This document shows, piece by piece, positions 27,835-36,472 of a stretch of DNA of 64,000 bases. The DNA lies in the NCBI RefSeq assembly GCF_017254915.1, contig NZ_JAFKCT010000007.1:25678-89677 (forward strand), given 5' to 3'. Source of the stretch: Algoriphagus oliviformis. GTDB lineage: Bacteria > Bacteroidota > Bacteroidia > Cytophagales > Cyclobacteriaceae. Positions within the stretch are counted from its first letter, which is position 1. Each line of letters starts with the position of its first letter. Position numbers and translations under genes: made by a program. The notes below the pieces were generated by a model. It made no database searches. It saw only the letters and a program-made list of their open reading frames with translations, and was not told the origin of the DNA.

Positions 27835-28095
27835 AAGGGATTTTGGATTTACGATGCTTCGACTACGCTCAGCACAGGTTTATGAAATACGTCCCGATCA
27901 CTATCGGGATAAGGGGGCGGTGGATGGCATCAGCTGTGCTGGGCAGTAGTCGGGCAGAAGAGCTGCAACTTTACCACATTGAGTCAAACTTTCCAATGTC
28001 AAATACCGAAGACAGCGTGTCGACAAGCGGTGGGATCTTACTTTGCAACATTCCAACCTTCCCACTTTCCAACTTTGTCGCTTTCTACCTGCCAC
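27835..28095. repeat. intergenic repeat tract, ACTTTCCAAC-type words
   Basis: The 261-bp gap between symporter and aldolase genes. It holds a CCCGATcactATCGGG inverted repeat (27893-27908) and, at 27965-28085, recurring words such as AACTTTACCAC and CCACTTTCCAAC. Related tracts are at 30145-30200 and 59108-59258. No gene seen. Confidence 0.55.
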
Positions 28096-29037
28096 TCAAG
28101 CGCTCACCTCCAACAGCGCCTGCTCCACACGGTCTTTGACTGTGGCAAAGCGCTCGCGAAGGGCTTCCTGCTCCGGCTCTGCATAAGCATAGAGCGGCAG
28201 CGCCAGGGTGCCGTCGCAGAGGTCCTCAAAGGCAAGCGCTGCTTTTAGGCCTTTCAGGTAGCTGGACTTGTAGGTGCCGTTTTGGTAGATGTTTTTGCTC
28301 AGAAAGAGAATGGTCTCCTGTAGGTTTTGGACCTTGTCGCTTTCCTGTTTTTGGAAGGCTTCGTAGAGGCTGACGTAGAGTTTTGGGAAAAGATTTCCCC
28401 CTCCCGAGACGCCGCCATGCCCGCCCATTTCCAGCGTTTCGGCCAGGATTTCCTCAGGGCCGATGAACAGCCTGAAGTCCGGCTGGTCTTTGAAAGCCTC
28501 GCAGAGCGCGGCAAAATTGGCCTTGTCTCCGGTGCTGTCCTTGAGACCGATGATGTTGGGATGGGCGGAGAGCTTCACCGCCGATTCTACTTCGATTTTG
28601 ACCTTGGTATGGGAAGGCATGTCGTAGAGGAAGAGGGGAAGCTTGACGGCATCGGCGAGTTTTTGGTAGTAGTTGACTACCTCGTCCTGGTCGATGTTGA
28701 TGTAAAAAGGAGTGGCGGCCACCAGTGCGCTCGCGCCGGACTCAAAGGCAACGGCCGCCAAGTCCAGGCTTTGGACGAAGGAGCTCTCCGTGATCCCTAC
28801 CAAGACGGGCACCCGTCCTGCCACCTGCTTGCAAGTGAGCCGGATGAGATCGCTCTTCACGTCCATGCTGATGCTGGCCGACTCGCCAGTGGTGCCGATG
28901 ATGAAAATGCCGTGAACGCCGCCTTCGATGAGGTGCTCGATGAGTTTTTCGGTGTGGCTCACATCCAGCGAAAAGTCGGGATTCAGCGGTGTGATCATCG
29001 GGGGGAAAATCCCCTGAAAGGTGTGCGTGAGGCTCAT
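28096..29037 (-). CDS. dihydrodipicolinate synthase-family aldolase, N-acetylneuraminate lyase-like
   Basis: 313 residues, a class I TIM-barrel aldolase. GTTGES (48-53) binds the pyruvate carboxylate, Tyr138 in LYDMPSH is the proton-shuttle residue, and Lys166 in GLKDSTGD forms the Schiff base. DapA proteins usually have YNxP where this has YDMP. Together with flanking sialidases and an SSS transporter this favours cleavage of sialic acid to ManNAc and pyruvate over lysine biosynthesis. No NanE or NanK homolog is visible, so downstream steps must be encoded elsewhere. Likely co-transcribed with the upstream sialidase-like gene (21 bp apart). Confidence 0.85.
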   Translation of the reverse strand: MSLTHTFQGIFPPMITPLNPDFSLDVSHTEKLIEHLIEGGVHGIFIIGTTGESASISMDVKSDLIRLTCKQVAGRVPVLVGITESSFVQSLDLAAVAFESGASALVAATPFYINIDQDEVVNYYQKLADAVKLPLFLYDMPSHTKVKIEVESAVKLSAHPNIIGLKDSTGDKANFAALCEAFKDQPDFRLFIGPEEILAETLEMGGHGGVSGGGNLFPKLYVSLYEAFQKQESDKVQNLQETILFLSKNIYQNGTYKSSYLKGLKAALAFEDLCDGTLALPLYAYAEPEQEALRERFATVKDRVEQALLEVSA

Positions 29038-29058
29038 AGGTTGATGCAGGAAAAGCGG

Positions 29059-30066
29059 TTAGACTTTTAGATGGATGTATTTCACCTTGACCCGGTTGTA
29101 CGTGTAGCTGATGTGAACGCTGCCGTCCTTGGCCTCGATGATGGCCGGATAGCTGAATTCGCCCTCGCTTTCGTCTTCCAAGACCAAGAGTTCTTCCCAT
29201 GTAATACCGTCTGCGGAGCCAAATAGACTAATCTTATTTCTTCCTTTTTTTATCGGGTTGCACACCAGCAGGTGGTAGCCATTTTTCAACGTGACTGCGT
29301 CGATGCCGGAGTTGTTGTGTACCAATCCTGTGGAAACCATTTTGCTCCAGGTACTTCCGCTGTCCGAAGACCAGGAAGTAGCGATTTCCCCCTGCTGGGT
29401 ACGGAAGAGCAGCTGAAGTCTTCCGTCGGGGTGAAGGAGGGTCGTTGGCTGGATGGCACCAAAGCCGTTGCCGTCAATTTCTGATTTTTTCCATGTTTTC
29501 AGTTCTGGGTCGGTGATTTCGACATGGCTGGTCCAGATTCGGTTGATCTCAAAACTGCTTGGGTGCAGGAGTTTGCCGTCTGGCAGGACGATGGATTTGT
29601 TTTTGACCGGGCCCAGAAAGCCCGGTGGCGTTTGGATTGCTTCGGACCAGGTTTTTCCCTCGTCCTCGGAGATTTTGTAGAGCCCCCACCATTCCCTAGG
29701 ATTTGGTCCTTCTTTGTAAAAAAGGACGATCTTTCCGTCTTCCATTCGATGTAAGACCGGATTCCAAGTCGGGTTTCGGAAGGTCTCGTTTTCCACTCCA
29801 TCCGCTACCATTTGAGGAGTAGACCAGGTGCCGCCGCTGAGCTTTGAGGTATAAATGCTGACGTCGGGATGGCGTTCGTACGTGCCGCCAAACCAGGATG
29901 CCATGATCCCCGAGGGCGTCTCGAGCAGGGTGGAGGCGTGGCATTGGGGAAACGATGCCGATTCGTAGATAAAGCCGGATTTCAGGATTTTCGGTTCGGG
30001 TTTGTCTGGGTTTGGGTCGGTGGAGAAAAGCCCGAGCAGGGCAAAAATGCCGATCAATGCATTCAT
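29059..30066 (-). CDS. BNR-repeat/sialidase-fold exo-glycosidase-like protein
   Basis: 335 residues, a weak N-terminal signal peptide and a six-bladed propeller of the BNR_2/sialidase superfamily. Features: FPQCHASTLLETPSGIMASWFGG at the start, Asp-box-like DEGKTW and SDSGSTW turns, then TWEELLVLEDESEGEFSYPA. The canonical FRIP arginine motif of GH33 is not seen, so it may not be a true sialidase. Related proteins in Bacteroidota are often annotated exo-alpha-sialidase. It lies directly upstream of the NanA-like gene on the same strand. Confidence 0.78.
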   Translation of the reverse strand: MNALIGIFALLGLFSTDPNPDKPEPKILKSGFIYESASFPQCHASTLLETPSGIMASWFGGTYERHPDVSIYTSKLSGGTWSTPQMVADGVENETFRNPTWNPVLHRMEDGKIVLFYKEGPNPREWWGLYKISEDEGKTWSEAIQTPPGFLGPVKNKSIVLPDGKLLHPSSFEINRIWTSHVEITDPELKTWKKSEIDGNGFGAIQPTTLLHPDGRLQLLFRTQQGEIATSWSSDSGSTWSKMVSTGLVHNNSGIDAVTLKNGYHLLVCNPIKKGRNKISLFGSADGITWEELLVLEDESEGEFSYPAIIEAKDGSVHISYTYNRVKVKYIHLKV

Positions 30067-30365
30067 GGGATTTTGGGTTAGAGAGAAGGTAACTTACAAA
30101 AATGCCGGACATTTCTCGGGAACCGTCCGGCAGTGACCTGTGGATTTGATGTTGTAAGGTGGTAAAGTTGGAAAGTTGTAAGGTGTTAAAGTGGGAAAGT
30201 GGCCTTCGGCAGGCTCGGGAATCCGGTGGGAAATTTGGTAAACCGTCAAGTTTCTTTTGGCCAAGTCCCCCTTTTTCAAAGGGGGCAGGGGGATTTGTTT
30301 AAAAAGCACCCTGAGTGACGAGAGTCGCGAATTCGAAGGGTAGTGTTTCAGAATCTCGATTGAAT
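30067..30365. other. 299-bp gap with short tandem words and an inverted repeat
   Basis: GTTGTAAGGTGGTAAAGTTGG-type words fill 30149-30200. CCCCCTTT/AAAGGGGG at 30269-30286 could form a hairpin on either strand, possibly ending the PqaA transcript. No gene seen. Confidence 0.5.
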
Positions 30366-31811
30366 CTAGTCGATCTTCCCTTTTCCCTTTGGCACAAAAG
30401 GCTCAAAAGGATAGGTCCTCGGTAGGACTTCCACGCCGGTGGTGACTTTCAGCGGGCTCTCGCCAGCGTAGGTCAGCTCGACAAAATAGCCCCGGAAACC
30501 CTCTTCCGGCGTTTTCATCAGCACTTCCAGTTCCCCGTTTTCTGGCAGCTGGATTTCCTCTGCTACCCAGTTGGGACCAAAGACGTCGATGCGGAAGTCC
30601 CGGGAAAGGGGATTGAGTGCGGACCAGAGCTTCACGGAAATCGGGCGGTTGGTTGGGTCGGTTTTGACCAAGATTCGGTCGCCTTCGATTTTCCATTCGT
30701 ATTTCGGACGCGGAGCTTGGTTGAGAATGGAGCCGTAGAAGGCGATCATATTGGGCAGGGCATCGGAGTCGCCCACATCGTGGCCGGAGTTGGGGACGTA
30801 CATCACATGCTTTTCCCCCGGGAGGCTGTCCCAGTAGAATTTCCAGCTGTCGGGTTGGAAAAACTCGTCGCCCGCGGCGCTGATCAGCAGCTTGGGCATG
30901 TCGTATTCCCTGCGGAAAGAGTAGGGCTCGGTGATCTCCATCATCCGCTCAAACTCCGGTGTGCGTACCCACTCCATCACTCCCTCCCGTACGTAGTCTC
31001 CCACGGCAGGCGCCCAAAAGCCGTAGTTTCTCCAGTGATGCTCAAAGGACGGCACGAGGTTGAGCAGGTCGATCACGACGGGCACGATGGCCACGACTCG
31101 GTCGTCCACGGCCGCGGTAGTCCAGGTCGTCCAGCCTCTTTTTGACGCACCGCCTACGACATAGTTGTTCAGTTCTTTGCCATACTCGATTTGGGCGACC
31201 TCGCTTACCGCATCCATGGCCAGCTTGGCGGCCTTGGTCATGGGAAGGCGCGCGAGCCAGATCGCGTCTTCGTCTTTGGCTCCTCCCTCCAGGAATTTCC
31301 TCCAGCCATAGGAGATGATCTCGTCCTCGTATCGCTCGCCAAAGGTGTCATTGGCGAAGGTGATGGGCTGGAAGGGGACATTGTGGATCTTGGCGACGAT
31401 GGAATTGGTCTGTGTAGCGGCGGCCAGAATGAGCGGATCGGGTTCCTCTGGCAGCTTGGAGTTGGTGCTGCCGCCGGAGATCCACAGCATGCCGGTTTGG
31501 TGCGGGGTGTTTTTGGGGACGACGGCCGATACCCAGTGCCACCATTCCGTTTGGTCGACGATATCGGGCGTGAGCCAATGCTGGGAGTACATTTTCAATA
31601 CCACATAGTCGTAGGCTTCGCCGGGGACGCGGTGGACGATCTCGTAGCGGTAGGTGGAGTCCGGTGCGTGGACGTAGTCTTTGAGGAGGGTGGAGGATCT
31701 CGTCTCCGCCTCGGCAGTTTTTTCGGCGGGCTTTTGACAGGAAAAAATCAGAGTGGTGCTTAGGGCCACGACCGCCCAGCTCAGGACAAGCCAGTTTCTC
31801 TCTTGGTGCAT
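30366..31811 (-). CDS. PhoPQ-activated pathogenicity-related (PqaA-type) lipoprotein hydrolase
   Basis: 481 residues. Lipobox Cys25 (LIFSCQK). The PhoPQ_related family (PF10142) pattern is plain: HWVSAVVPKNT, MLWISGGSTN, YVVGGASKRGWTTW with likely nucleophile Ser223, then VVIDLLNLVPSFEHH, and NSGHDVGDSD carrying the candidate catalytic His. It is an alpha/beta-hydrolase fold. The C-terminus adds an Ig-like beta domain. PqaA in Salmonella is PhoP-regulated with unclear enzymology. Placed between two sialidase-type genes, it may be a glycan esterase, for example of O-acetyl groups on sialic acid; this last point is speculation. Confidence 0.88.
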   Translation of the reverse strand: MHQERNWLVLSWAVVALSTTLIFSCQKPAEKTAEAETRSSTLLKDYVHAPDSTYRYEIVHRVPGEAYDYVVLKMYSQHWLTPDIVDQTEWWHWVSAVVPKNTPHQTGMLWISGGSTNSKLPEEPDPLILAAATQTNSIVAKIHNVPFQPITFANDTFGERYEDEIISYGWRKFLEGGAKDEDAIWLARLPMTKAAKLAMDAVSEVAQIEYGKELNNYVVGGASKRGWTTWTTAAVDDRVVAIVPVVIDLLNLVPSFEHHWRNYGFWAPAVGDYVREGVMEWVRTPEFERMMEITEPYSFRREYDMPKLLISAAGDEFFQPDSWKFYWDSLPGEKHVMYVPNSGHDVGDSDALPNMIAFYGSILNQAPRPKYEWKIEGDRILVKTDPTNRPISVKLWSALNPLSRDFRIDVFGPNWVAEEIQLPENGELEVLMKTPEEGFRGYFVELTYAGESPLKVTTGVEVLPRTYPFEPFVPKGKGKID

Positions 31812-31915
31812 AAAAGGTTGGGTTGCTTTAGGTTTCCTAAAATGTAAGCAGAAAAGACTTTTGCTACAAAACCCCCAACTTAGAAAATAGGACTACTGCC
31901 TTATAGGCTCATTCT

Positions 31916-33091
31916 TCAGTCCCTATGCCAAACGACCGGCTTAAAGACGATCTGCCGGTAATTGTCCCTTTCATAAAGGATGCCGAGGGTGTTTTCGTCG
32001 AGCTTTACCAGGTCCGAGTAGGCGGTCCAAGGCAGTTTGGCGGTATCACCGGTGTAGTCTATCGGCAGGGTGAGTTCCCAGCTTTTCCCCCCGTCAAAGC
32101 TGATCTTCACCGTCAGTTGGTTTCGCTCGGTTTCGTTGGCATTGTTGGAGTGGGCGAGGATGGTTTGGCCCTCGTGCGTGCCGAGGTCTAGGATGGAGCC
32201 TTGGCAAACGGGGTCGGGCAGGCTTTCGTCGAAATAGGCCTCATCCCAGGTCTCTCCTCCATCCGAGGAGAAAGCGAGGATGCGCTGGCGGATGTCGCCC
32301 TTTTGGTTGCGGACGCTCATGACCATGCGGCTGTCACTGAGCTCGGCAGCAATGGATTCGTTGGAGCCGGGGATGTCGACCGACTCGGAGACACCGAAGG
32401 ATTTGCCATGGTCGTCGGTGTAGAAGCCGTGCGCCTGGTATTCGGCAAAGTTTTCCTGCGGATCGCCAGCCGAGTGGTTGGCGGCCACGTAGATCCGGCC
32501 CTTGTATTTTCCGGATTTAAACTGGAAAGCGTGCCCGGGGGTATTGGCATAGTGCCTCCAGTCGGCTGGATTGATGTAGGCCGGGTTGAAAGCCGGATTG
32601 TTGGGCTTGTGGACTTGGAGGGTGATGTTTTCCGGCTTCTCCCAGGTTTTTCCCAGGTCAAAGGACTTCATCATCCATACCTCCCTCACGCCGCGGTTCA
32701 TGCGGATGTCGTATTCGTGGTTGTTGCCGGTGTTGTAGAAGAGGTACACCACGCCCTTGGGGTATCGGGGGTCAAAAAGGTCGAGGACCGGAGCGGGATT
32801 GCCGGCCTGCAGGGAGTCGTAGTCCAAGAGCGTCTGCAAGGCAGACCAGCTCCGTCCACCGTCCACACTGCGCTTCATCACCAGATTCACGTCGCCATAG
32901 TCATCACTTCCGTTCACGCGGCCTTCGGCAAAGGCCAGCAAATCCCCATTTGGCAGGTCAATGATGGCGGGGATGCGGTAGATGGCGTGGCCTTCCTGGT
33001 CGGATTGGAAGACGATCTTCTCCTGCGCATGAGCGAGGTGAACGAAAGAAAAAGCGAACGCAAGCGCAAGAACGAGTTGGTTTGGTTTCAT
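31916..33091 (-). CDS. exo-alpha-sialidase (GH33)
   Basis: 391 residues with a signal peptide (1-22, AHAQ). The YRIP motif (Tyr38-Pro41) carries the first arginine of the triad that binds the sialate carboxylate. Four Asp boxes are visible: SVDGGRSW, SFDLGKTW, SSDGGETW and SFDGGKSW. AFAEGR and the late tyrosine in GILYERD match GH33 catalytic elements. It releases terminal sialic acids outside the cytoplasm. First gene of the minus-strand sialic-acid cluster, so its upstream region (33092-33340) likely holds the main promoter. Confidence 0.93.
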   Translation of the reverse strand: MKPNQLVLALAFAFSFVHLAHAQEKIVFQSDQEGHAIYRIPAIIDLPNGDLLAFAEGRVNGSDDYGDVNLVMKRSVDGGRSWSALQTLLDYDSLQAGNPAPVLDLFDPRYPKGVVYLFYNTGNNHEYDIRMNRGVREVWMMKSFDLGKTWEKPENITLQVHKPNNPAFNPAYINPADWRHYANTPGHAFQFKSGKYKGRIYVAANHSAGDPQENFAEYQAHGFYTDDHGKSFGVSESVDIPGSNESIAAELSDSRMVMSVRNQKGDIRQRILAFSSDGGETWDEAYFDESLPDPVCQGSILDLGTHEGQTILAHSNNANETERNQLTVKISFDGGKSWELTLPIDYTGDTAKLPWTAYSDLVKLDENTLGILYERDNYRQIVFKPVVWHRD

Positions 33092-33180
33092 GGGTTTACT
33101 ATTTGGGCGTTAAGCTAGCACTTGGCGGCGAAAAAGGACTGGTTTTTTAAAACTGATCGTGCTGCAGGTATGGGAATACT

Positions 33181-33250
33181 AAGTTTTTCCCACAGATTTC
33201 CACAGAAAAGGACACAGATCGACACAGACTCTCTGTACACTGCGTCTGTG
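33181..33250. repeat. CACAGA-rich intergenic repeat with hairpin
   Basis: Repeated CACAGA words between divergent sialidase and TetR genes. CACAGAC (33223-33229) pairs with GTCTGTG (33244-33250). The word resembles CCACAGAGAG in the array at the right end of the window. Confidence 0.5.
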
Positions 33251-33338
33251 AAAGCCGACGCTGGTGCATTTTTTTTCGCTTTTAAAAAAACCTTAAAAAA
33301 AAATGAAATCTCTGGAACCAACTTCGGCTGATCGTGAT

Positions 33339-33348
33339 TGAACGTTCA
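33339..33348. promoter_or_regulatory. palindromic TetR-type operator candidate
   Basis: The perfect palindrome TGAACGTTCA, with partly symmetric flanks (ATTGAACGTTCATTCAT), lies 14 bp before the TetR start codon. TetR/AcrR repressors typically bind such sites and repress themselves and the linked efflux genes. Confidence 0.6.
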
Positions 33349-33362
33349 TTCATTTGCCCTCC

Positions 33363-33941
33363 ATGGACCAAATCGCCAACAAAAAAGTACTGATTCTCGA
33401 AAGCGCCCTGGAGCTGATCCGGGAAAACGGGTTCCACGGCTGCCCGATCAGCCAAGTGGCCAAGCAGGCCTCCGTGGCGGCAGGCTCCGTGTACACCTAC
33501 TTCGAAAGCAAGGATGAGATGATCCTGGAGCTCTACCGCTATGTGAAGCTGGTGGTCTTGGAAGAAATCCGTGAAAAAGATGATCCCGAAAAGAACTTTG
33601 AGGCCCGTTTTTTTGATTTCTGGAATAACCTGACTTCACTTTATCGGGAAAAGCCAGCCTTCCAGAGTTTTTTGGATCAGTTTACCAGCAGTCCCTACAA
33701 TACGGACACTGTTCAGCTCGAAGATGACCCCTGGGGAAGATGGACCGAAGCTTTTTTCAGAGCGGGAGTAGAGTCGGGACAACTGAGACCCCTTAATCCC
33801 AAAATACTTTCCATCATGGTGATGGGCAGCGCCATCTCGCTGATTCGGTACACGACCTATTTCAAAGCCAAGACAGCCTCTGCCTCCAAAGATCTCCACC
33901 TGATTCCCAAAATGGTTTGGGACGGCATCAAATTTCAGTAA
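33363..33941 (+). CDS. TetR/AcrR-family transcriptional regulator
   Basis: 192 residues from the ATG at 33363; a TTG at 33354 is also open. The N-terminal helix-turn-helix shows the family pattern: ILESALELIRENGFHG, ISQVAKQASVAAGSVYTYF, ESKDEMILELY. The C-terminal ligand domain is all helical. It heads a TolC-adaptor-RND operon (25 bp to the next gene) and is presumably its ligand-responsive repressor, acting at the palindrome just upstream. Confidence 0.92.
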   Translation: MDQIANKKVLILESALELIRENGFHGCPISQVAKQASVAAGSVYTYFESKDEMILELYRYVKLVVLEEIREKDDPEKNFEARFFDFWNNLTSLYREKPAFQSFLDQFTSSPYNTDTVQLEDDPWGRWTEAFFRAGVESGQLRPLNPKILSIMVMGSAISLIRYTTYFKAKTASASKDLHLIPKMVWDGIKFQ

Positions 33942-33966
33942 AGCATTTTAAACCAACTATATTTTA

Positions 33967-35304
33967 ATGAGACAAAGACGATTTCTACTTTGTGTTTTCT
34001 GGCTGCTCTCCGCTTCGGCCCTTCGGGCCCAGGACGAGCCGGAAGACAGTACCCGCTTCACCGTCGAGGAGATGGTGAAGTTTGCCCTGGTAAACAGTCC
34101 CCTGGTGCAGGTCTCCGAGCTGGATGCCGAGATAGGCGACCGGCAGATCAAGTCGGCCCTGTCGGCCTGGCTGCCCCAGGTGTCGGCCAATACCCAGTGG
34201 AGCAACAACCTGAAGCTGCAGACCCAGCCCATCGGTGACCAGCTGATCACCTTTGGGCAGCCCTACTCCGGCAATCTCAACTTCACCGTGGACCAGACGA
34301 TCTTCAACCGGGACGTGTTCCTGGCCTCCAAGGGCTCGGGCCTGGTGCGGGATCAGCTGAGCCAAACCATGGAAACCCAGAAAATCGACGCGGTGATCAC
34401 GGTGGCGCGGGCCTTCTATGACCTGCTGCTCAGCCAGGAGCAGATCAAGGTTTTTGACGAAAACATCGTCCGCCAGGAAAAGCAGTACAAGGACGCCCAC
34501 GCCAGATACGAGGCGGGACTGGTGGACAAGACCGACTTCCAAAGGGCAAGCATCAGCCTGGCGAATATCCAGAGCCAGCGTAATCGCCTGGTCACTTCCC
34601 TGGAGGCAAAATATGCCTACCTGAAGCAGGTGAGCGGCTATCCGCTGGATAGGGAGCTGACGATCCACTACGAGTATGGGGAGATGGCCCAAAGGGCCGA
34701 GCTGGATGTGGCGCCCGACTTTGTCATGGAAAACCGGGTGGACTATCAGCTTGCCAGGACACGGTACTCGATCGCGGAGCTGGAGACCAGCTATTCCAAA
34801 TGGGCCTACATCCCGACGGTGAGAGGGTTTTACAATTACAACTTCCTGTTTTTCAACCAGAACTTCTCGGGTTTGCTGGATGAGTCCTTTCCGACCTCGG
34901 CTGTGGGCCTGAGTGCTTCCATTCCGATTTTCCAGGGAGGCAAGCGCTCCGATGAGGTGAGACTGGCCAAGCTGAGACAGGAAAAGTCCAGGGTGTCGCT
35001 GACGGACTTTGAGAAGCAGCTCAACACGGAGTACGAGTCCGCTCTGGCTGACTACAACGCCAACTACTTCGCTTGGCAGACCCTTCAGGACAACCTCGAC
35101 CTGGCCGAAGAAGTGTACAACACCATCAAGCTCCAGTATGACGAAGGGGTCAAAGCCTACGTCGATCTGGTGGTGGCCGAGTCCGAGCTCCGTACCGCCC
35201 AGATCAATAACTACAATGCCCTCTACAGTGTGCTGTCCAGCAAGCTGGACCTCCAGCGCGCGATGGGGCTCATCAATCCTACATCCATCGAATCTTCATT
35301 CTGA
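33967..35304 (+). CDS. TolC-family outer-membrane efflux protein
   Basis: 445 residues with a signal peptide ending near residue 20 (ALRAQDE). Two OEP repeats (about 30-220 and 250-430), each long helices around barrel strands. Typical words are TVEEMVKFALVNSPLVQ, RYEAGLVDKTDFQRA and YDEGVKAYVDLVVAESELRT. It forms the outer-membrane channel of the tripartite pump with the next two genes. Confidence 0.94.
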   Translation: MRQRRFLLCVFWLLSASALRAQDEPEDSTRFTVEEMVKFALVNSPLVQVSELDAEIGDRQIKSALSAWLPQVSANTQWSNNLKLQTQPIGDQLITFGQPYSGNLNFTVDQTIFNRDVFLASKGSGLVRDQLSQTMETQKIDAVITVARAFYDLLLSQEQIKVFDENIVRQEKQYKDAHARYEAGLVDKTDFQRASISLANIQSQRNRLVTSLEAKYAYLKQVSGYPLDRELTIHYEYGEMAQRAELDVAPDFVMENRVDYQLARTRYSIAELETSYSKWAYIPTVRGFYNYNFLFFNQNFSGLLDESFPTSAVGLSASIPIFQGGKRSDEVRLAKLRQEKSRVSLTDFEKQLNTEYESALADYNANYFAWQTLQDNLDLAEEVYNTIKLQYDEGVKAYVDLVVAESELRTAQINNYNALYSVLSSKLDLQRAMGLINPTSIESSF

Positions 35305-35338
35305 TTTCAGCTGACCATTGAAAATAAAACACTCCCAG

Positions 35339-36442
35339 ATGAAAAAGTATTTTAATCCAAGCACCCTATTCTTTGCAGCCCTTGCCGCGGTACTCTATGG
35401 CTGCGGAAACGCCGCCCAAACCCCACCGCCTCCGCCCCCTGTGGCCGTGTCGGTGTACAAGGTGGCGACCAAACCGGTGACCGGCCTGGACAGCTATCCG
35501 GCCACGGTCGTCGCGCTCAATGAGATCGAGCTCCGTCCCCAGGTCAGCGGCTACATCACCCACATCTTTGTACAGGATGGACAGCAGGTGAAAAAGGGCC
35601 AAAAGCTCTACCAAATCGACCAGACCAAATACGTGGCGGCTCGCAACCAAGCCGCTGCCTCCCTGGCTTCCGCCAAGGCCCAGCTGGCCAGAGTCCAGAA
35701 GGACGTGGACCGCTACGAGCGCCTGGACCAAAACGAGGCCATCGCCAAGCAAACCCTGGACAATGCCAAGGCTGAGCTGCTGGCTGCCCAAGCCCAAGTG
35801 CAGGCAGCGGAGGCGCAAGTGGCCGCTGCGGAGACCGACCTCGGCTACTCCCAGATCACCGCGCCTTTTGACGGGAAGATCGGTATTTCCCAAGTGAGAC
35901 TGGGTACCCAGGTTTCACCTGGCCAGCCTCTGCTCAACACCCTGTCCTCCATGGATCCGGTACAGGTGGATTTTGTGATCAACGAAAAGGAAATCCCCCG
36001 CTACTACAGGCTGGTAAATGCCCCTGATGCCCCGGATTCGCTCTTTACGCTCAAGCTGAGCGACGACAGCCTCTATCCGCATCCCGGGAAGTTGGCCACG
36101 GTGGACCGAGCGGTGGGCCGCCAGACCGGCACGGTCAACGTCCGCGTGGAATTTCCCAATGACGAGGGAATGCTCATTCCGGGCATGACCGGAGTCCTGC
36201 GCGTGATCAATGCCGACCACGGTGACCAGCTGGTGATTCCCTACAAGGCCGTGACTGAGCAGATGGGCGAGTACTTTGTGTACGTCCTCGGCGAGGATGA
36301 CACCGTGACGCAGCAGACGCTGAAGCTGGGGACTGTCTTTGGTGCAGAGGTGGCTGTGAGGGAAGGGCTCCAGGCCGGGCAGACCATCGTGGTGGATGGC
36401 ATCCAAAAGCTCCGCCAAGGCTCGAAAGTGCAAGTGCAGTAA
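35339..36442 (+). CDS. RND efflux periplasmic adaptor (membrane fusion lipoprotein)
   Basis: 367 residues from the ATG at 35339; an upstream TTG at 35318 would add a polar leader before the signal. Lipobox Cys22 (AVLYGCGN), then a proline run, lipoyl half (LRPQVSGYITHIFVQDGQQV), an Ala/Gln-rich coiled-coil hairpin (about 95-160), second lipoyl half (SQITAPFDGKIGI), beta barrel and membrane-proximal domain. It links the RND pump to TolC. Confidence 0.94.
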   Translation: MKKYFNPSTLFFAALAAVLYGCGNAAQTPPPPPPVAVSVYKVATKPVTGLDSYPATVVALNEIELRPQVSGYITHIFVQDGQQVKKGQKLYQIDQTKYVAARNQAAASLASAKAQLARVQKDVDRYERLDQNEAIAKQTLDNAKAELLAAQAQVQAAEAQVAAAETDLGYSQITAPFDGKIGISQVRLGTQVSPGQPLLNTLSSMDPVQVDFVINEKEIPRYYRLVNAPDAPDSLFTLKLSDDSLYPHPGKLATVDRAVGRQTGTVNVRVEFPNDEGMLIPGMTGVLRVINADHGDQLVIPYKAVTEQMGEYFVYVLGEDDTVTQQTLKLGTVFGAEVAVREGLQAGQTIVVDGIQKLRQGSKVQVQ

Positions 36443-36472
36443 GCCAATTTTTTCCATCAAGAATACGAAGCA

